From NCBI GenBank assembly GCA_020724865.1, contig DYGA01000003.1, positions 1-64,000 on the forward strand: a stretch of DNA of 64,000 nt, read 5' to 3'. Position 1 is the first letter of the stretch; each line of letters starts with the position of its first letter. Positions 55,740-64,000 of the stretch are shown piece by piece. Both the position numbers and the translations under genes were made by a program. Origin of the DNA: Candidatus Paceibacter sp. Its GTDB lineage: Bacteria; Patescibacteria; ABY1; S139-126. Below the pieces are notes generated by a model, which ran no database searches, was not told where the DNA came from, and was given only the letters and a program-made list of their open reading frames with translations.

Positions 55740-58601
55740 ATGAGTAAAAAAATAAAAAAGATAAAACGAAAATTGCAGCAACTTTCCTCAAACAAAAAGT
55801 CCAAAATTCAAGCAAAAAAAGTTACTAAAGTTAAACAAAATCAAGCTAAAAAAATAAAGCGAGCGGAAAGTTTGGGGAAGCAAAGGTTGAAAGTTAGTAA
55901 AAAGAAATCTGTTATTCTATCAAGCAAAAAAGATAGCGATATTTTTTTATTTTCTGAAGATAATGTCCAAGTATATAAACAAACTATACAAACTATCAAA
56001 TCACCGGATTCGGATAAGTTATGGCCAGAAAATACCTCTATCACCAGTGAGATTGGGTCGATGGATAGTTTAGTTAAAAAGCCTCAAGATGGTATTTCGT
56101 TGGGTAATGGCAAAAATAGTGAATTAAATAATGGAATTCAACAAACAATACATATTAATAAAGTATCTCAACAAAAAACATCTCCTCATATTGTTGATTT
56201 AAAAAATAGAAATTTTTACACCGAACGTGCTTTATCACATTTACCTCCAAAACTTACTTGGGAAGAAAAAATTGCTCAGTGGGATCAAAAATTTCAAAAA
56301 GTCAAAACAAATTTTATTACTCCTGAATTAAATGATTACAAGTATCAAAGAGATTTATTTAAAAATCAGAAAAATCAGAAGCCGAATTTTATAAAAAGAT
56401 TTTGGCTACGAGTCGGCGCTGCCATCGGATCTGCTTATCAGTATATTATTGAATCATTTTCTCGGTGGGGGGAAAATAAAACCGAAGAAATCCTTCAACT
56501 GGCAGCTCAGACAACTGACAATATTCAAACAAATGATTATTTATTAGCTTCATCGAAAAAACAACCCGGATTAATGTCAACAGATATTCTAGTTTCTCTG
56601 AAGGTTTTTGTGCTCATAGCTTTAGTTTTAGTAATTCCATTGCAAGGTTATACATATTATCATAATTTACGATCGCAACGAGAGATGGTATTGGGTGCTA
56701 CCAGTTCGATTTATGATGATTTTCAGCAAGGCTTTGCTGCATTTGAACAACTTGATTTTTCTACTGCCAACAATAGATTTTCTGAAGCCCAATCTAATTT
56801 GCATTCAGTAAATAAAATTTTGGAAAAATATCCATCATTTTTAATATCTTTAGCAAAAATTATTCCTAGTTTTGGTCAAGAAGTAAGTAGTGGATTGTAT
56901 GTTATGGCCGCGGGGAACAAAATGGCTGAACTAGGCATCAATTTATCCAATTTATTTTCTGATTTGCAAACACATAGCTCAAATAACATCGAAATTTTAC
57001 AAGCCCTGCAATTAGGTTTAAATAATTCTTTTGCCACTTTGCAAGAAATTGAGGATTTATTAGCCAAAGTTGATGTTGATAGTTTGCCAGACGGTTATCG
57101 AGAACAATTTGTCCAATTGAATAATATTTTACCCCAAGCAAAAGATGTTTTTAAAAATGCTGCTGCAGTTAGTATGTTTGCCAGCGATTGGTTGGGAGCC
57201 AATGAACCCCAACGTTATTTATTGGTTTTTCAAAATAGCAACGAATTACGCCCCACTGGTGGTTTTATTGGTTCAATTGCTGAAGTAGATATTAAAAATG
57301 GCGAGATACAAAATTTTTATTTACCTCCTGGTGGAGTTTATGATTTGCAAGGCAATTTAAAAATATTGTTAGCTGCCCCAGAGCCTTTACGCTTGCTCAA
57401 TGCCAACTGGCAATTACAAGATAGTAATTGGTTTTTTGATTTTCCTACTAGCGCTAAAAAAATAATTTGGTTTTACGAAAAGTCGGGCGGTCCAACAGTT
57501 GATGGCGTAATTGCAGTGAATTCACAAATTTTACCAAAAATTTTAGCGATTACTGGACCAATAGAGTTGAAAGAATTTAATTTAGTTTTAACTGCAGACA
57601 ATGTGATTGCTGAATTGCAATCTGAAGTAGAAATAAATTATGATCGCGAACTAAATCAGCCGAAAAAAATTATTGCTAGTTTAATGCCTATTATTTTGCA
57701 ACGTTTAGAAAATTTACCTCCTCAAGATTTTTTTAGCACTTTTTCTTTACTTTATAAAGCGTTGCAAGTCAGAGATATTCAACTTTACCACCAACAAGAC
57801 AATTTACAGAGTGAGATTTTACATTTTGGGTTTGGCGGGCAAGTTCAGTCCGCTGATCATGATTATTTAGCTATTGTTGATACTAATATTGGTGGTGGCA
57901 AAACCGATCAAGTGATTAGTAGCCAAGTTTTACTAACCAGTAATATTAATAGCAACGGAGAAATTATCAATACGTTAAAAATTATTAAACAACATAATGG
58001 TGATAGTACTGATTTATTTACCGGTCATACTTATCGTGATTATATTCGCGTTTATGTTCCATTAGGTAGCAAACTGATATCTGCTACCGGTTTTAACCCG
58101 CCTGATCCAGCTGAGTTTAATGACCCCGAGGCAGGATATAGTGAGGATGATTTTTTGAAAAAAATTGAAACCAACGAAATAATTGATTTGGAAACAAAAA
58201 CCAGAATTACTGATGAATTCAACAAGACGGTATTTGGTAATTGGTTAAGTTTGACTCCGGGCGAACAAAAGGAAGTATCATTGACGTATATTTTACCAAA
58301 TAAAGTTGATTTTAAAAAAACAAACCAGGATAATTATTTTATTTCTATAGTTAATAACTTTCTCAACAACCTGGGGCTAAGTGAAGGTGAAGAAAATGAA
58401 GTTGCAATGCACACTTTGTTATTACAAAAACAGTCGGGCCAGCCACCTTATAGTTTTTCTCATGAAATAATATTTCCCAATTCTTGGAATGTTTCAGTAA
58501 GTAATTTATTGAAAGACAATACTGCCCGCAGAGATAATCGGGTGTACTATCAGAATACAGTTATATCCGACCAGATTTGGGGTATAATTTTCAGTCGGTA
58601 A
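55740..58601 (+). CDS. DUF4012 envelope protein with disordered basic N-terminus
   Basis: This 953-aa protein has a very basic N-terminus (KKIKKIKRKLQQLSSNKKSK), a long low-complexity region to about residue 290, one membrane span at about 285-305 (VSLKVFVLIALVLVIPLQGY), then the DUF4012 domain: RYLLVFQNSNELRPTGGFIG (about 493-512), SIAEVDIKNGEIQNFYLPPG, GPTVDGVIAVNSQILPKILA. The family is frequent in CPR and actinobacteria with wall-linked glycan genes, and is thought to be a surface protein of unknown role. It follows the GT4 module and precedes the large RNA. Confidence 0.9.
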   Translation: MSKKIKKIKRKLQQLSSNKKSKIQAKKVTKVKQNQAKKIKRAESLGKQRLKVSKKKSVILSSKKDSDIFLFSEDNVQVYKQTIQTIKSPDSDKLWPENTSITSEIGSMDSLVKKPQDGISLGNGKNSELNNGIQQTIHINKVSQQKTSPHIVDLKNRNFYTERALSHLPPKLTWEEKIAQWDQKFQKVKTNFITPELNDYKYQRDLFKNQKNQKPNFIKRFWLRVGAAIGSAYQYIIESFSRWGENKTEEILQLAAQTTDNIQTNDYLLASSKKQPGLMSTDILVSLKVFVLIALVLVIPLQGYTYYHNLRSQREMVLGATSSIYDDFQQGFAAFEQLDFSTANNRFSEAQSNLHSVNKILEKYPSFLISLAKIIPSFGQEVSSGLYVMAAGNKMAELGINLSNLFSDLQTHSSNNIEILQALQLGLNNSFATLQEIEDLLAKVDVDSLPDGYREQFVQLNNILPQAKDVFKNAAAVSMFASDWLGANEPQRYLLVFQNSNELRPTGGFIGSIAEVDIKNGEIQNFYLPPGGVYDLQGNLKILLAAPEPLRLLNANWQLQDSNWFFDFPTSAKKIIWFYEKSGGPTVDGVIAVNSQILPKILAITGPIELKEFNLVLTADNVIAELQSEVEINYDRELNQPKKIIASLMPIILQRLENLPPQDFFSTFSLLYKALQVRDIQLYHQQDNLQSEILHFGFGGQVQSADHDYLAIVDTNIGGGKTDQVISSQVLLTSNINSNGEIINTLKIIKQHNGDSTDLFTGHTYRDYIRVYVPLGSKLISATGFNPPDPAEFNDPEAGYSEDDFLKKIETNEIIDLETKTRITDEFNKTVFGNWLSLTPGEQKEVSLTYILPNKVDFKKTNQDNYFISIVNNFLNNLGLSEGEENEVAMHTLLLQKQSGQPPYSFSHEIIFPNSWNVSVSNLLKDNTARRDNRVYYQNTVISDQIWGIIFSR

Positions 58602-58696
58602 TTATTTGGACCACTTTTTTATAAAATTGCGGATTTTTATCGGTAATTTTTATTTTATAATTTTAGCTAATATTAGCTAATTTTATGTATTTAATC

Positions 58697-58725
58697 TTGA
58701 CAAAATTTTATTTTGGGTGTATAAT
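58697..58725 (+). promoter_or_regulatory. Perfect sigma-A promoter before the large RNA
   Basis: TTGACA (58697-58702), a 17-nt spacer and TATAAT (58720-58725) are all at consensus, giving a predicted start near 58732. No start codon with a credible gene follows for 750 bases, so the promoter most likely serves an RNA. Confidence 0.9.
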
Positions 58726-58731
58726 GAAATG

Positions 58732-59426
58732 TTTAGAGAATTGGAGAGAGTAAAATAATAAAATGTATATCTCTCCAGATTCGGTTCAAGGAGAGTTTTT
58801 TGAAAATATTTAAGGAAGTATGAATTTGGAGGGAAAACTTGGAAATATTTTTTCAAGTTTATGGGCAAATTGGCCTAGCCCTTTTTATCCGGTTTTAAAC
58901 TGGGTATGTGCTAGACAATTTGTTCGTTTGATATCCCGCGATCGCGGGATCACTCAAACGTTTCCCTCAGAATTCATATTTTCTTATTTGGGAGTAGTTG
59001 TTTGGGGAGAGAGTGACTTGCTCGGTACAAAATATTTTTTAGACCGATTGCAGGCTCGCTCCCAAATAATTACTCCCACATGCTTCTACTTGGTTCTGGG
59101 CGTGAACTTACTGTTGTCTGTTTCATGCCCAAAACTGAGGAGAAGCAGCAAGGTAAACTAAAAAAACCAATTAAATCCTTGCAAAAAATTTTAAAATAAA
59201 ATACTGATGACGAGTGTGGCGCCCTTAAGAATATACTACAATATTGTAGGTGTATTTAAGGCTGACATTCGCCCTCAGTAATCTGGGTGCTTGGTTCGAG
59301 GCTAGTCGGTTGTCCCGCTTTGCGGGAAAAACTCTCTCCTCACAGCCGACCATGCAATTCTAGAACCAAGCCCCAGATTAGTGAGCCAATATAAAAAGCA
59401 CATTCTATGTGCTTTTTATATTTTTA
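58732..59426 (+). ncRNA. Large structured non-coding RNA of unidentified class (about 690 nt)
   Basis: Between the consensus promoter and a perfect terminator lie nested helices that an ORF does not explain: 58743-58749 x 58770-58776; 58829-58836 x 58961-58968 closed by 58822-58826 x 58971-58975; an 18-bp palindrome 58933-58950 inside 58925-58930 x 58955-58960; a 19-bp helix 58990-59009 x 59059-59077; 59082-59087 x 59141-59146 around 59098-59107 x 59120-59130; 59203-59207 x 59275-59279; 59289-59297 x 59363-59371 and 59305-59313 x 59342-59350. The GC content is higher than in the neighbouring genes. It resembles no tmRNA, SRP, 6S or RNase P RNA that I can recognise. Confidence 0.75.
59391..59426 (+). 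terminator. Intrinsic terminator of the large RNA
   Basis: ATAAAAAGCACAT (59391-59403) pairs perfectly with ATGTGCTTTTTAT (59407-59419) around a 3-nt loop, followed by ATTTTTATT. Confidence 0.9.
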
Positions 59427-59480
59427 TTGATATGTTTTTAATTTTAAAAAATTAAAATTTTATGTTAAAATACTTTTATA

Positions 59481-61088
59481 ATGTTTAATAAAATTTGGTT
59501 TAAATTGAATAACACCACTACGGGCGGGGCAATCTTGATTGCCTTTTTTTCTGTATTTGCCAAAATTGTCGGATTACTTAGAGACAGAATATTGGCGGCC
59601 AATTTTTCTGGTGCTAAGATTGATTTTTTGGATATTTATTATGCCGCTTTTAAATTGCCAGATTTAGTCTTTAATACTTTAGTGTTAGGTGCATTGGCTT
59701 CGGCATTTATTCCAGTATTTGTAAAATATTTACAAAAAAACAAAGAAGAAGCCAATCAAATTGCCAACTCTCTTTTAAATTTATTGTTGGTTGTTATTTC
59801 TCTTTTAACCATAGTTTTTATAATATTTGCTCCGTGGTTTACTCATCTGGTAGTCCCAGGTTTTAGCGGAGATAAATTTACTTTAACTGTAAGTTTTACC
59901 AGAGTAATGTTTTTGGCAATACTTTTTTTTACTGTATCCAATGTTTTGTCGGGAATTTTAAATTCTTATAAAAAGTTTTTAACTTTTTCTTTAGCTCCAA
60001 TTTTTTATAATCTGGGAATAATTTTTGGCATCTTATTTTTTACCAGATGGCTTGGTCCGATTGGGCTTGCTTGGGGAGTGGTATTGGGATCGTTTTTACA
60101 TTTATTAGTACAAATACCAGAAGTTTTAACCACTGGTTGGCGTTACAATTTTACTTATCAATTTAAACATCCGGCGGTTAGACAAATTATAACTTTGATG
60201 ATTCCTAGAACGTTTGGTTTGGCAGTAGCTCAAGTTAATCAAGTCGTTACCGTTATTATTGCTTCAACTTTGGCAGCTGGCTCAGTTGCTTATTTTAATC
60301 TGGCCAACAATTTACAGTCATTTCCCATTTCCGTTTTTGGCGTTTCAATCGCCATTGCCTGTTTTCCGGTTTTTTCCCAAGCTTTTGCGGAAAAAAATCA
60401 AGAAAAATTTGTGATTAGTTTTAGTGTTAATTTCCGGAGAATATTATATTTGATAATTCCTTTTTCAATTTTTTTACTTTTACTTAGAGCACAGATAGTA
60501 CGTTTGGTTTTAGGTACAGGTAACTTTAGTTGGACTGATACTATCCAGACGGCTCAAACTTTGGGATTTTTTTCTTTGTCATTATTTGCTCAGAGTTTAA
60601 TCCCGTTACTATCTCGTTCATTTTATGCATTTGAAGATACTAAAACTCCAGTATATATTAGTTTATTTTCCGTATTGGTAAATATGGTTGGCGCTATTAT
60701 TTTGGGTAATTATTATGGAATTTTTGGAGTCGCAATAGCTTTTTCTATAGCCTCAATTTTAAATTTTATAATTTTACTTACGATTTTAAGATTTAAAGTT
60801 GGCTATTTGGATGATAAAAAGTTAGCTTATTCAACTTTAAAAATAAGTTTTTTAAGCTTGTTGTGCGGATTATTAGCTTATTTAGTAATGCATATAGTTG
60901 CTCCCATGGTAAATATGCGTACTTTTTTTGGTATTTTTACGCAAACCTTAGCTGCCTTGTTTATTGGTGGTGGAGCTTATATAATACTGTCAGTTTTATT
61001 TAAGTTTGAAGAGGTTGAAATTATCGGTAAGTTTTTGAGCAAGTATTTAAAAGTGTTTCAAAAAAATAATAAACCAGAGAATCCTTAA
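59481..61088 (+). CDS. murJ: Lipid II flippase MurJ (MviN)
   Basis: This 535-aa protein has 13-14 membrane spans. It shows GGAILIAFFSVFAKIVGLLR (about residues 16-35), DIYYAAFKLPDLVFNTLVLG (about 50-69), GALASAFIPVFVKYLQKNKE, and the YNLGIIFGILFFTRWLGPIG and LIPLLSRSFYAFEDTKTPVY regions, all usual in MurJ. It flips lipid II for peptidoglycan synthesis. It is separate from the Wzx-type flippase at 21211. A TATAAT overlaps its ATG. Confidence 0.94.
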   Translation: MFNKIWFKLNNTTTGGAILIAFFSVFAKIVGLLRDRILAANFSGAKIDFLDIYYAAFKLPDLVFNTLVLGALASAFIPVFVKYLQKNKEEANQIANSLLNLLLVVISLLTIVFIIFAPWFTHLVVPGFSGDKFTLTVSFTRVMFLAILFFTVSNVLSGILNSYKKFLTFSLAPIFYNLGIIFGILFFTRWLGPIGLAWGVVLGSFLHLLVQIPEVLTTGWRYNFTYQFKHPAVRQIITLMIPRTFGLAVAQVNQVVTVIIASTLAAGSVAYFNLANNLQSFPISVFGVSIAIACFPVFSQAFAEKNQEKFVISFSVNFRRILYLIIPFSIFLLLLRAQIVRLVLGTGNFSWTDTIQTAQTLGFFSLSLFAQSLIPLLSRSFYAFEDTKTPVYISLFSVLVNMVGAIILGNYYGIFGVAIAFSIASILNFIILLTILRFKVGYLDDKKLAYSTLKISFLSLLCGLLAYLVMHIVAPMVNMRTFFGIFTQTLAALFIGGGAYIILSVLFKFEEVEIIGKFLSKYLKVFQKNNKPENP

Positions 61089-61149
61089 TTAACTGAGATA
61101 ATTAGTTAATTAGAAAAATTTCAATGTAACTGATTTTGATTATATATTT

Positions 61150-62928
61150 ATGGACAGTAAACATATACGTAATTTTTGTATTATAGCTCATATAGACCAT
61201 GGTAAATCAACTTTGGCTGATCGACTGTTGGAATTTACCAACACCGTAGATAAAAGAAAAATGAAAGACCAAATTCTGGATCAAATGGATTTAGAACGTG
61301 AACGAGGTATAACCATCAAACTTACGCCAGTCAGAATGCACTGGCAAGGCCATGAACTAAATTTAATAGATACTCCTGGTCATGTTGATTTTGCTTATGA
61401 AGTGTCTCGTAGTTTAGCAGCAGTTGAAGGGGCTTTATTGTTGGTTGATGCCACCCAAGGCATAGAAGCACAAACTTTGGCCAATTTATATTTAGCGCAA
61501 AAACAAAAATTAGTTATTATTCCAGTAATAAATAAGATAGATTTACCAGCTGCGGATGTAGGGACGGTACGGTCTGATATTGTAAATTTATTGAATTGTC
61601 GACCAGAGGATATTCTTTTAGCATCAGGAAAAACTGGGCAGGGCGTAGAAGAAATATTAAATGCATTAATTGCCAGAATTCCACCGCCCAGTGGAGATAT
61701 AAATTCACCTACCCAAGCTTTAGTTTTTGATTCTTTTTATGACGAATATCGCGGGGTTGTTTCTTATGTTCGTTTACAAAATGGAGAAATAAAAAATAAT
61801 GATAAAATTAAATTTATTGCTACCGGGGTGATAACTGAAGCATTGGAAGTTGGTTGTTTATCACCAAATATGAATAAACAAAATAAAATTTCTGCGGGCG
61901 AAATAGGTTATATTGTTACCGGACTGAAAGCAGTTGGTGAAGCGAAAATAGGTGATACGATAACTAATAGTTTAAGCAGTCAAGTTTCCCCATTGCCTGG
62001 CTATGAAGAAATGAAACCAATGGTTTATGCTGGAATTTATCCCAAAGAAGGCGATGCCTTTTCAGAATTAAGAGATGCGATGGAAAAATTAAAACTCAAT
62101 GATGCATCTTTAATTTATGAACCAGAATCATCTTTGGCTTTGGGCTTTGGTTTTCGTTGTGGTTTTTTGGGGTTACTTCATTTAGAAATATTTAAAGAAC
62201 GTTTAAAACGTGAATATGAGTTGGATGTTGTTGTGACCACTCCATCGGTAGCTTATCGCATAATAGATAAAAAAAATAAAGAAAAAATAATACATTCACC
62301 AGAGGAATTTCCAGCTCGGGAAAAAATTGAAAAAGTTTTTGAGCCGATTATGAAAGTGGAAATTTTAACCCCCAAAAAATATGTGGGTAGTGTGATGAAA
62401 TTGGCCAGTGATAAGAGAGGCGAATATATTGATACAACATATTTAGACGAACAAAAAGCTATTTTATATTATTTTTTACCTTTGACTTCACTGCTAGTAG
62501 ATTTTTATGATACACTAAAAAGTGTCACTAGCGGTTATGCGAGTTTAAGTTATGATTTTTTTGATTATCAGGTTTGTGAGTTGGTTAAGCTTGATATTTT
62601 GGTGGCTGAAGAAAAAGTTGAAGCTTTATCAACCTTAGTTTATGAAGATCAAGCTTATCATATTGCTCGCCAAATCGTTAAATCATTGAAGGAAGTATTA
62701 CCTCGACAAATGTTTGAAGTAAAAATCCAAGCAGCAGTCGGAGGGAAAATTATTGCTAGTGAAAGATTGTCAGCCCTACGCAAAGATGTGACAGCAAAAT
62801 TGTATGGTGGTGATGTGACGAGAAAAAGAAAATTATTGGAAAAACAAAAGAGAGGAAAACGAAAGATGCAACACCGAGGGAGAGTTGATATTCCTTCCGA
62901 GGCATTTATCGCTTTACTTAAAAGATAA
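61150..62928 (+). CDS. lepA: Elongation factor 4 (LepA)
   Basis: This 592-aa GTPase has G1 FCIIAHIDHGKSTLADRLLE (about residues 8-27), switch and G3 IDTPGHVDFAYEVSRSLAAV (about 76-95), G4 VINKIDLPAADVG (about 130-142), domains II and III, and the LepA-specific C-terminal KLYGGDVTRKRKLLEKQKRG, KRKMQHRGRVDIPSEAFIAL. It back-translocates stalled ribosomes. Its stop overlaps the next ATG (TAATG). Confidence 0.96.
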   Translation: MDSKHIRNFCIIAHIDHGKSTLADRLLEFTNTVDKRKMKDQILDQMDLERERGITIKLTPVRMHWQGHELNLIDTPGHVDFAYEVSRSLAAVEGALLLVDATQGIEAQTLANLYLAQKQKLVIIPVINKIDLPAADVGTVRSDIVNLLNCRPEDILLASGKTGQGVEEILNALIARIPPPSGDINSPTQALVFDSFYDEYRGVVSYVRLQNGEIKNNDKIKFIATGVITEALEVGCLSPNMNKQNKISAGEIGYIVTGLKAVGEAKIGDTITNSLSSQVSPLPGYEEMKPMVYAGIYPKEGDAFSELRDAMEKLKLNDASLIYEPESSLALGFGFRCGFLGLLHLEIFKERLKREYELDVVVTTPSVAYRIIDKKNKEKIIHSPEEFPAREKIEKVFEPIMKVEILTPKKYVGSVMKLASDKRGEYIDTTYLDEQKAILYYFLPLTSLLVDFYDTLKSVTSGYASLSYDFFDYQVCELVKLDILVAEEKVEALSTLVYEDQAYHIARQIVKSLKEVLPRQMFEVKIQAAVGGKIIASERLSALRKDVTAKLYGGDVTRKRKLLEKQKRGKRKMQHRGRVDIPSEAFIALLKR

Positions 62929-63026
62929 TGAAAAAGAAAAATATACAAAAATTGATTTGGGTAGTTATATCTTTGATAGTTACTTTTACGATGGTATTAT
63001 GGTCAATTGGTGCTGCTTATTTTTAA
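62928..63026 (+). CDS. Small single-span membrane protein (32 aa)
   Basis: The ATG overlaps the lepA stop (TAATG). The product MKKKNIQKLIWVVISLIVTF goes on to TMVLWSIGAAYF and stops at 63026. It has a positive start followed by one span, so it should sit in the membrane with N-in. The PH-domain gene starts 3 nt later. Very short ORFs of this kind next to PH-domain genes recur in CPR genomes, but no function is known. Confidence 0.75.
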   Translation: MKKKNIQKLIWVVISLIVTFTMVLWSIGAAYF

Positions 63027-63029
63027 TTT

Positions 63030-63677
63030 ATGATTGAAGTTCCGAAATATTTTCAAAAGAAATTACATGTTGATGAAGAAGTGGTGTCATTTGTTCGTCC
63101 TTTTGGTTTGGTTTACATTGGTTGGGTTTTAATGTCGGCCGTATTAATATTTGGACCGTTGTATTATTTTTTTCATTTTTTAAAATTTGGTTATATTGGT
63201 ATTTTTATTTTACTAATAATTTTTTTGTTAGGTATATTTAGTTTAATAAAAACTATTGTTGTTTGGCGCTTTACCGCAGTTGTTATAACCAATAAAAGAA
63301 TTATTGATTTTGATCAAAAGGGATTATTTGTCCGTCAACTTTCTGAAGCTCCTTGGATTAACGTTCAAGACATATCTTTATCTCAAAAAGGTGTTTGGGC
63401 ACTTTTATTTGATTTTGGCACAATTACAATACAAACCGCTGGGACTAATGCAGTATTGGAGTTGACTTATATCCGACATCCCAGACAAATACACGAAATA
63501 TTGGTTGATTTAAAAGAAGCATCGATTAAGAAGAATTTAACAGATGATTCAATTACCGACTGGCAAAAAAATCCAAAATTACAAAGTTTTTTTTCAATTT
63601 TAGAAAAAAAGAAAACGGAGTTAGGAGAGAAGAATTTACAAGCTGCCCTGGATGAATGGTTAGATGAAGAAAAATAA
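63030..63677 (+). CDS. PH-domain membrane protein (DUF304/bPH2-type)
   Basis: This 215-aa protein has two spans (PFGLVYIGWVLMSAVLIFGP, about residues 24-43, and YIGIFILLIIFLLGIFSLIK, about 54-73), then a bacterial PH-like domain: WRFTAVVITNKRIIDFDQKG (about 79-98), then INVQDISLSQKGVWALLFDF and GTITIQTAGTNAVLELTYIR. A helical tail follows. Such proteins are membrane-associated and of unknown role. It is in one transcript with lepA and the 32-aa gene. Confidence 0.9.
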   Translation: MIEVPKYFQKKLHVDEEVVSFVRPFGLVYIGWVLMSAVLIFGPLYYFFHFLKFGYIGIFILLIIFLLGIFSLIKTIVVWRFTAVVITNKRIIDFDQKGLFVRQLSEAPWINVQDISLSQKGVWALLFDFGTITIQTAGTNAVLELTYIRHPRQIHEILVDLKEASIKKNLTDDSITDWQKNPKLQSFFSILEKKKTELGEKNLQAALDEWLDEEK

Positions 63678-63678
63678 T

Positions 63679-63707
63679 TTGGAAAATTATTAATTTTCTA
63701 TTATAAT
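63679..63707 (+). promoter_or_regulatory. Promoter with -10 box 7 nt from an ATG (leaderless start)
   Basis: TTGGAA (63679-63684), a 17-nt spacer and TATAAT (63702-63707) lie just before ATG 63715 with 7 nt between. Transcription should begin at or next to the start codon, giving a leaderless mRNA. Confidence 0.65.
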
Positions 63708-63714
63708 ATAGTTT

Positions 63715-64000
63715 ATGAAAACTGGAACTAATGATTTTTGGTTGAAACGCCTATTTCGTTCGAATTTATTTTTTTTATTAGTACTTATACTATTGGCGCT
63801 TTTTTCTTTGTCTTTGTTTCGGGAAATAATGCGAAAAGTAGAAATTCAGAAAGAAATTGAAAATTTAGAACAAAAAGTAACAAATTTACAAAATCGTAAT
63901 GCCGAGTTGAGTGCATTGATTGAATATTTTAAAACCGATGAGTATATAGAAACCGAAGCAAGAACCAAACTTGGCTATAAAAAACCAGGCGAAACTGTGG
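63715..64000 (+). CDS. FtsB/DivIC-like septum protein (cut by window end)
   Basis: The first 95 residues are visible. They show a short basic start, one span at about residues 18-36 (NLFFLLVLILLALFSLSLFR), and a coiled coil (KVEIQKEIENLEQKVTNLQN) leading to YFKTDEYIETEARTKLGYKK, the conserved FtsB/DivIC pattern. FtsB-type proteins bridge the divisome. The 3' end lies past base 64000. Initiation is probably leaderless (see 63679-63707). Confidence 0.85.
   Translation, partial: MKTGTNDFWLKRLFRSNLFFLLVLILLALFSLSLFREIMRKVEIQKEIENLEQKVTNLQNRNAELSALIEYFKTDEYIETEARTKLGYKKPGETV

Noticed and set aside
58820..59161. Open frame of 113 codons within the large RNA
   Set aside because: The product has no family likeness, mixes hydrophobic and odd residues, and lies over long helices. 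The promoter-RNA-terminator reading explains the region better.
59290..59312. GGTTCGA-like sequence that looks like a tRNA T-loop
   Set aside because: The flanking bases do not form a T-arm or acceptor stem. They pair in a long hairpin with 59363-59371 instead.
58732..59426. tmRNA as identity of the large RNA
   Set aside because: No tRNA-like ends and no tag reading frame ending in the usual Ala-Ala are seen.
1..64000. CRISPR arrays, IS elements or tRNA genes
   Set aside because: No regularly spaced repeats, transposase or integrase frames or tRNA cloverleaf signals were seen on either strand.

Overview
The window looks like a Patescibacteria (Candidate Phyla Radiation) chromosome segment, probably from the Parcubacteria side. 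It is AT-rich and uses TGA as a stop, so it reads with the standard bacterial code rather than the Gly-TGA code of Gracilibacteria. It carries typical CPR families: DUF4012, DUF3467, DUF5654, four-helix-bundle proteins, a PH-domain protein paired with a tiny membrane protein, and a shortened HrcA. Its intergenic spaces are filled with AT-rich palindromes and a GTCATCCTGAA-type dispersed repeat. No tRNA, rRNA other than rnpB-type RNA, CRISPR array or transposase was seen.

Layout. 0-4.5 kb: a TPR protein, an O-antigen ligase-like polymerase, and a spacer with promoter-like, sRNA-like and repeat signals. 4.6-22.9 kb, minus strand: a long surface-polysaccharide locus with GT1/GT2/GT4/GT11 glycosyltransferases, methyltransferases, a GDP-D-glycero-D-manno-heptose pathway whose gmhB is decayed, galE, three more SDR enzymes and a Wzx-type flippase. 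It is headed by a small HTH gene behind a perfect consensus promoter. 23.2-28.3 kb, plus strand: an initiating sugar transferase, a secreted subtilase with tandem FG-GAP-like repeats, GtrA and a GT2. 28.6-33.6 kb: a MacA/MacB-like ABC exporter. 33.6-39.5 kb: a CIRCE-controlled heat-shock cluster (hrcA-grpE-hsp20-Zn-ribbon-dnaK-DUF3467-dnaJ). 39.5-50.5 kb: housekeeping genes (CofE-like, Dus, TsaC), a pfkB-pduL-ackA acetate/ATP cassette, recJ and RNase H. rnpB lies on the minus strand at 50.5-50.85 kb. 50.9-58.6 kb: a second polysaccharide module (sugar transferase, three GT4) and DUF4012. 59.4-64 kb: murJ, lepA, a 32-aa membrane protein, a PH-domain protein and an FtsB-like start.

Functionally, the two sugar transferases, the glycosyltransferases, the flippase and the ligase-like protein could build and export a lipid-linked glycan for the cell surface. 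PduL and AckA would turn acetyl-CoA into acetate plus ATP. The heat-shock genes share a classical HrcA/CIRCE switch.

The most striking unexplained element is at about 58,730-59,426. A perfect TTGACA-17-TATAAT promoter is followed by about 690 nt without a convincing protein but packed with long nested helices, ending in a 13-bp intrinsic terminator. I read this as a large structured non-coding RNA of unidentified class. Other points of note are the multi-frame gmhB relic, a hairpin abutting the hsp20 ribosome site, several promoters with the -10 box only 6-7 nt from the ATG (leaderless mRNAs), and a promoter with two 10-bp-spaced TGACACC repeats in front of the HTH gene.
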